DNA of 64,000 bases from an uncultured Pelagibacteraceae bacterium (lineage in GTDB: Bacteria; Pseudomonadota; Alphaproteobacteria; Pelagibacterales; Pelagibacteraceae). Below, one piece after another: positions 59,754-64,000 of this stretch. Under the pieces are notes generated by a model. It saw nothing but the letters and a program-made list of their open reading frames with translations, had not been told where the DNA came from and ran no database searches. Location of the stretch: contig CACNZK010000007.1 in the NCBI GenBank assembly GCA_902625035.1, positions 1 to 64,000 of the forward strand. Reading direction: 5' to 3'. The translations under genes and the position numbers were made by a program. How positions within the stretch are numbered: the first letter of the stretch is position 1; every line of letters starts with the position of its first letter.

Positions 59754-60344
59754 ATGATTAAAAAAATATTTTTTCAGTTAGTATTTTTTAATCTCTTTTT
59801 TTTAAAAGAGGTTTTTGCAGCTGAAAGTGGGGGTATGCCTCAATTAAATCCAGAATTTTGGATTTCACAAATTTTTTGGTTAACACTTACTTTTGGTATT
59901 TTGTATGTTGTATTATCTAAACTAATATTACCAAAGATAAGTGCAAACCTTGAATTAAGAAAATCACAGATACAAGAAAATATTGAGGCAGCAGAAAAAC
60001 AGAGAGAAAGTAGCGAGGCAAAGCTAAAAGAATACGACGATATTATTTCAAAAAGCAAATTAGAGGCGAATAATATCTTTAAAGAGGCTAGGGAAAATGT
60101 GCTCAAAGAAATAAATGTTAAAAAAGAAACATTAGACAAACAGATTGATGAGGAAGTCAAAAAAGTAGAGCAAGAAATTAATTTACTGAAAAAAGGTGCT
60201 TCAGAAAAAATTAACAAAATTGCGATTGAAACTACGTCGGAGTTACTAGTGAAATTAATTGGTACCGAAGTTAATAATAGTAGTATTTCTGCAATCGTTG
60301 ATGATTTATCAAAAAGAAATGGGGATAAATATTATGGCAATTGA
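59754..60344 (+). CDS. ATP synthase subunit b' (AtpG/AtpF2)
   Basis: A 196-residue b-type stator subunit with an N-terminal signal-like hydrophobic stretch (about 1-22), the membrane anchor (FWISQIFWLTLTFGILYVVLSKLILPKI) and a long charged helix (about 60-165) for dimerising with subunit b. Alphaproteobacteria carry separate b' and b genes in this position. It overlaps atpF by 11 nt. Confidence 0.93.
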   Translation: MIKKIFFQLVFFNLFFLKEVFAAESGGMPQLNPEFWISQIFWLTLTFGILYVVLSKLILPKISANLELRKSQIQENIEAAEKQRESSEAKLKEYDDIISKSKLEANNIFKEARENVLKEINVKKETLDKQIDEEVKKVEQEINLLKKGASEKINKIAIETTSELLVKLIGTEVNNSSISAIVDDLSKRNGDKYYGN

Positions 60345-60831
60345 TGCAACATTTTGGGTAGCTGTGTCGTTTATCATTTTCTTTGGAGGTTTAGTCTATC
60401 TAAAGGTTCCACAAAAGATAAATGAAATATTAAACAAATTAATTAATGATATCAAAAATGAGATTGATGAAAGTGAAAAGCTTAGAACTGAGGCTAAAAC
60501 TTTATTAGATAATGCCCAAAAAAAGCTTGATACTGCAAAATCGGTGAGTGATGAAATATTAGCACAAGCGAAAAAAGATAGTGATAATCTTATTATTGAG
60601 TTAAATGATAAATTTCATAAATCTTCAGAAATTAAAAAAAATTCAACAGAAAATAAGATTAATCAAATGAAAGATGCAGCAATAAAAGAAATAAAAGATG
60701 CTTCAATTAAAGTTGCGGTAGATTCGGTTAAAAAGATAATTACAACATCGGTTGATAAGTCCAAACTTGATAACTTGTTTCAAAAAAATTTGGATGAAAC
60801 AAAAGAAGAGTTAAAAAAAATCAACTCATAA
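60334..60831 (+). CDS. atpF: AtpF, ATP synthase subunit b
   Basis: A 165-residue stator subunit with an N-terminal membrane anchor (TFWVAVSFIIFFGGLVYLKVP) and a long charged helix reaching up to F1. The open frame begins at GTG-type codons near 60259, but ATG 60334 (MAIDATFWVAVS) matches the family and leaves only an 11-nt overlap with b'. It closes the F0 set I-a-c-b'-b. F1 genes are elsewhere, the usual split in alphaproteobacteria. Confidence 0.93.
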   Translation: MAIDATFWVAVSFIIFFGGLVYLKVPQKINEILNKLINDIKNEIDESEKLRTEAKTLLDNAQKKLDTAKSVSDEILAQAKKDSDNLIIELNDKFHKSSEIKKNSTENKINQMKDAAIKEIKDASIKVAVDSVKKIITTSVDKSKLDNLFQKNLDETKEELKKINS

Positions 60832-60871
60832 TACTCTTACAATTTTACAAAAAAGACTATAAATTATAAAA

Positions 60872-62332
60872 ATGAATTCCATCGTCATAGGTTCAGGATT
60901 TGGAGGAATAGCTGCAGCTTTACGTCTTAAAGCTAAAGGGCATAAAGTTACTTTAGTAGAAAAACATGAAGATCTTGGTGGAAGAGCTAGGGTATTTCAA
61001 AAAAATGGCTTTATTTATGATGGTGGCCCTACAGTAATAACTGCTCCATATTTAATAAATGAATTATTTGAATTATTTCAAAAAGACCCCAAAGATTACA
61101 TAAAACTTACTTCTTTAAAAATTTGGTATCAATTTATTTTCGAGGATAAATCAAAATTTAATTACTCTGGGGATGAGTTAGAGATGAAAAAACAGATAAA
61201 AGAGATAAATGAAAAAGATGTTGAGGGTTATGAAAAATTAGTAAATTTTACGAAGAAAATTTTTGATAAAGGTTTCACGGAGCTTGCTGATGTACCTTTT
61301 GATAAACCTTTTGTAATGATACAACAATTGCCAGCTTTACTTAAACTTAAAAGTTACAAATCTGTATATGCTTTAGTCTCTTCTTATATAGAAAATGAGA
61401 AATTAAGAAGAATGCTAAGTATGCATCCATTACTAGTTGGAGGTAATCCTTTTACTACCACTTCAATTTATGGATTAATTTTATATTTAGAAAAAAAATG
61501 GGGTATTCATTACTCAATGGGGGGAACAGGAAATATTATCAAAGGTTTTGAGAAATTAATGAATGAAGTTGGGGTTGAAATAATCAAAGGTCGTGAAGTT
61601 ACCAAAATCATTTCAAAAAAAGAAAAAATTACTGGTATTCAATTAGATGATCAAACAGTAATACAATCTGACAATGTAATTTGTAATGCTGATCCTCCTG
61701 CTGTTTATGAGAAAATGTTAAATGGGAATATAAATAATTCATTTCTTTTTAAATGGAAAAAAAGGAGAATGGAGTATTCAATGGGATTATTTGTATATTA
61801 CTTTGGTACAAAAAAAAAATACGAGAATGTTGAGCACCATACTATTAAGTTTGGAAATAAATATAAAGAACATCTAGATGACATTTTCAACAATAAAAAA
61901 TTGAACGACGATATTAGTTATTATCTTCACAGACCATCTGCAACTGATAGAACTATGGCGCCCGAGGGTAGTGATTGCTTTTATGTTTTAGTCCCAGTGC
62001 CAAATAATCAATCAAAAATTGACTGGTCTGTTGAGGGAGAAAAAATGAAAAATTTAGTTATCGATAAAATGCAAAAAGATTTAATGCCAAATCTAAAAGA
62101 CAATATTGTAGAGGATTTTTATTTAACCCCTGATTATTTTGAAAAAGATTTAAATACAAAATATGGTTCCGGCTTTTCAATACAACCAAAATTTTCACAG
62201 TCTGCATATTTTAGATTCCATAATAAGTCTGAGATATATAAAGGACTTTATTTTGTTGGTGCAGGAACCCATCCTGGAGCAGGTGTGCCTGGAGTACTTT
62301 CATCAGCTAAAGTATTAGATAAAATTTTATAA
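60872..62332 (+). CDS. crtI: CrtI, phytoene desaturase
   Basis: FAD-dependent enzyme that converts phytoene to lycopene. The 486-residue protein has the N-terminal dinucleotide motif VIGSGFGGIAAALRLKAKGH with EKHEDLGGRARVF, YDGGPTVITAPYL, and the C-terminal GLYFVGAGTHPGAGVPGVLSSAKV signature of bacterial CrtI. It starts 40 nt after atpF. A TATAAA box at 60858-60863 lies close to the ATG, but no clear -35 is seen. The crtB start overlaps its stop by one base. Confidence 0.97.
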   Translation: MNSIVIGSGFGGIAAALRLKAKGHKVTLVEKHEDLGGRARVFQKNGFIYDGGPTVITAPYLINELFELFQKDPKDYIKLTSLKIWYQFIFEDKSKFNYSGDELEMKKQIKEINEKDVEGYEKLVNFTKKIFDKGFTELADVPFDKPFVMIQQLPALLKLKSYKSVYALVSSYIENEKLRRMLSMHPLLVGGNPFTTTSIYGLILYLEKKWGIHYSMGGTGNIIKGFEKLMNEVGVEIIKGREVTKIISKKEKITGIQLDDQTVIQSDNVICNADPPAVYEKMLNGNINNSFLFKWKKRRMEYSMGLFVYYFGTKKKYENVEHHTIKFGNKYKEHLDDIFNNKKLNDDISYYLHRPSATDRTMAPEGSDCFYVLVPVPNNQSKIDWSVEGEKMKNLVIDKMQKDLMPNLKDNIVEDFYLTPDYFEKDLNTKYGSGFSIQPKFSQSAYFRFHNKSEIYKGLYFVGAGTHPGAGVPGVLSSAKVLDKIL

Positions 62333-63183
62333 TGTCTAATAAAAGCTACTTATCAATTTACGCAAAATCTTTTAATTGGGCTGGTTTTTTTTTACCAAAA
62401 AAAACATATAATAAATGTTCTGCATTGTATGATTTTTGTAGAGTTGCCGACAACATCGCAGATGATAACGAAAAATTAGAAGTTAAAGAAACTAAATTCA
62501 ATCAGTTTGAAAAAGATTTTACGCAAAAAAATTTTGATAATCCAATAATTAAGAATATGTGGAATCTTATTGATGAGTTTAAAATTTCAGTAAAAATTAT
62601 TGAGGATCTATTTGATGGTATAAGATCAGATATTAAAGAAAAGGTAATATTGAATTCAAAAAAAGACCTTTTAATTTACTCTTACAGAGTCGCTGGGACT
62701 GTTGGTTTAATGATGGCAAAGATTTTAAAAGTTAATAAAAAAAGCTCACTTAAGTCAGCTATTGATCTTGGGGTTGCTATGCAACTTACAAATATATCAA
62801 GAGATGTGATTGAAGATTCAAAAATAAATAGATTTTATATAAATAACAATTTTGAGGAAATTTCATCAACTATAGACCTTGCAGATACTTTTTATAAGAA
62901 TTCTTTTTACTCTATAAAAAACATCCCAATAAGTTTTAGATTTTCAATTTTAGTCGCTAGAAGGATCTACCGAAAAATTGGCTATAATATTCTTAATAAA
63001 AAAACATTTAAAAACTATCAAAATGCAGGAAAAATTTATGTATCAAATATTGAAAAAATTATTGAGACTATCTTTGCAATTTTTGATCTTATAAATTTAT
63101 CTTTAACCAGTATTGACGAAGATCAAATTCAACATGATCATTCTTTAATTAGTGAGGAAATAAATTTAAATGAGAGAATTTGA
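62332..63183 (+). CDS. crtB: CrtB, phytoene synthase
   Basis: Condenses two geranylgeranyl diphosphates into phytoene. The 283-residue protein belongs to the squalene/phytoene synthase family and has both Asp-rich motifs: DFCRVADNIADD near 30-41 (DxxxD) and LTNISRDVIEDSKINRFYI near 153-171. The segment YRVAGTVGLMMAKIL is typical. It overlaps crtI by one base and crtY by 14 nt, so the three are coupled. Confidence 0.95.
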   Translation: MSNKSYLSIYAKSFNWAGFFLPKKTYNKCSALYDFCRVADNIADDNEKLEVKETKFNQFEKDFTQKNFDNPIIKNMWNLIDEFKISVKIIEDLFDGIRSDIKEKVILNSKKDLLIYSYRVAGTVGLMMAKILKVNKKSSLKSAIDLGVAMQLTNISRDVIEDSKINRFYINNNFEEISSTIDLADTFYKNSFYSIKNIPISFRFSILVARRIYRKIGYNILNKKTFKNYQNAGKIYVSNIEKIIETIFAIFDLINLSLTSIDEDQIQHDHSLISEEINLNERI

Positions 63184-64000
63184 CTATGTAATTATTGGTG
63201 GCGGCTGTGCTGGTTTATCCCTAGCATACGAATTAGAAATTCACGAAAAACTTAAAGATAAATCTTTAGCAATTATAGAACCTAGAGATGAATACAAAAG
63301 AGATAAAACATGGTCTTTTTGGAAAGTTACATCCCACAACTTTGATGATTGTGTAAAGAAGAATTGGAAAAACTTTTCAATCAATATTCCAGACAAAACT
63401 AATTATTTAGATTGTAAAAATTTTCCTTATCAAAGTATTGATAGTGGATTATTTTATGAAAAAATTAATAACAAATTGAAAGAAAATAAAAATATTTTCT
63501 TCTTTAAAGATATAAGCGAAATCAATCTAAAAAATTGTTTTATCTTTAATAGTGTACCATCTATTAAAGAAGATCATCGAAATCTTTGGCAACATTTTTG
63601 TGGTGTAGAAATTGAAACTCAAGATAATTTTTTTGATGATGAAATTTTTAATCTTATGGACTTTGACTGTGATCAGAGAGAAAGTGTTCATTTTTTTTAT
63701 ACATTACCCTACTCGAAAAATACAGCCTTAGTTGAAACAACTTGGTTATCTAAAGTAAATGATAATTCTAAAAAAGATTATGATAAACAAATTAAAGACT
63801 ATATTGAAAATCATCTAAATTTAAAAAATTACAAAATTATTTATAGAGAAGAAGGCGCCATACCTTTATTTTATCCAATAAATAAAAATGAAAAAAACAA
63901 AATAAATATTGGGACCGCTGGTGGTATGACAAGATTAAGTACAGGTTATACATTTCTCAATATACAAGAGCACAGTAAATATATAAGAGAGAATATCGAA
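63170..64000 (+). CDS. crtY: CrtY, lycopene beta-cyclase (partial, N-terminal 277 codons)
   Basis: Cyclises lycopene to beta-carotene. Translating from ATG 63170 gives MREFDYVIIGGGCAGLSLAY, a dinucleotide motif typical of CrtY, followed by WQHFCGVEIET, MDFDCDQ near 165, and GTAGGMTRLSTGYTF near 250. All three are conserved in CrtY-type cyclases. The frame is open at base 64000, so the C-terminus lies outside. With crtI and crtB it gives a beta-carotene pathway; cleavage to retinal by a Blh-type enzyme is expected but not visible here. Confidence 0.93.
   Translation, partial: MREFDYVIIGGGCAGLSLAYELEIHEKLKDKSLAIIEPRDEYKRDKTWSFWKVTSHNFDDCVKKNWKNFSINIPDKTNYLDCKNFPYQSIDSGLFYEKINNKLKENKNIFFFKDISEINLKNCFIFNSVPSIKEDHRNLWQHFCGVEIETQDNFFDDEIFNLMDFDCDQRESVHFFYTLPYSKNTALVETTWLSKVNDNSKKDYDKQIKDYIENHLNLKNYKIIYREEGAIPLFYPINKNEKNKINIGTAGGMTRLSTGYTFLNIQEHSKYIRENIE

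Noticed and set aside
60259-60333. N-terminal extension of AtpF
   Set aside because: It would overlap b' by 86 nt; ATG 60334 gives the standard subunit b beginning.

Overview
This window looks like a stretch of chromosome from a SAR11 alphaproteobacterium (Pelagibacterales, close to Candidatus Pelagibacter). The base composition is very AT-rich and proteins are Lys/Asn/Ile-rich. Genes abut or overlap almost everywhere. Gene orders are alphaproteobacterial: yqeY-dnaG-rpoD, lgt-midA-pgeF, petABC, rnhB-ccrM, mutY-DUF721-dsbA-smc and an F0 cluster with separate b' and b subunits. I saw no mobile element, phage, CRISPR array or integrase. The species assignment is inference; the gene content is read from the sequence.

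Layout. 1-9521 (minus) is a division/cell-wall cluster running mraZ, ftsZ, rsmH, ftsL, ftsI, a fused murE-murF, mraY and the start of murD. Its promoter carries three TGGG repeats at 10-bp spacing, which fit an MraZ operator. 9522-10069 is the only stretch over 300 bases without a protein gene; it holds that promoter and the RNase P RNA gene. 10070-12258 has a peptidoglycan amidase and mlaA/mlaC. 12279-13390 has tRNA-Ile2(CAT), a lone methyltransferase and a structurally odd tRNA-Val(GAC). 13394-17524 (minus) is yqeY-dnaG-rpoD, running with a 3-nt gap into the tRNA-Val. 17652-22047 is carAB. 22044-26749 has a 2OG-Fe(II) oxygenase, an ELM1-family protein, trxB, a degenerate ADP-ribosylglycohydrolase relative and an aspartate aminotransferase. 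26786-32534 is a plus-strand run uvrB, a FolM-like SDR, folB, uvrC, pgsA. 32531-35889 has ilvE diverging from a petP/petR-like regulator pair and a histidine kinase. 35867-42108 has ubiK, lgt, midA, pgeF, prs, rplY, pth and ychF. 42085-44636 (minus) is petABC, the cytochrome bc1 complex. 44728-47854 has trmL, hemF, greA, a CCA-adding-type nucleotidyltransferase and tRNA-Gln. 47886-52884 has ispE, a TPR protein, a type-4-like uracil-DNA glycosylase, rnhB and ccrM. 52881-58468 has an FAD monooxygenase, mutY, a DciA-like protein, a DsbA-like protein and a short Smc. 58484-60831 is the F0 ATP synthase cluster. 60872-64000 is crtI, crtB and the start of crtY, the route to beta-carotene and probably retinal.

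The observations most worth a second look are these: an Smc of 798 residues with both ATPase halves but no recognisable hinge; a ccrM promoter whose spacer and -10 box each contain a GANTC site; a tRNA-Val with an altered T-loop and matching D-loop changes; a CCA-adding enzyme gene that starts 3 nt after the CCA end of tRNA-Gln; a murE-murF fusion; ftsZ sitting between mraZ and rsmH; and several enzymes that have lost metal-binding residues (DnaG zinc finger, uracil-DNA glycosylase Fe-S cysteines, ADP-ribosylglycohydrolase acidic motif).
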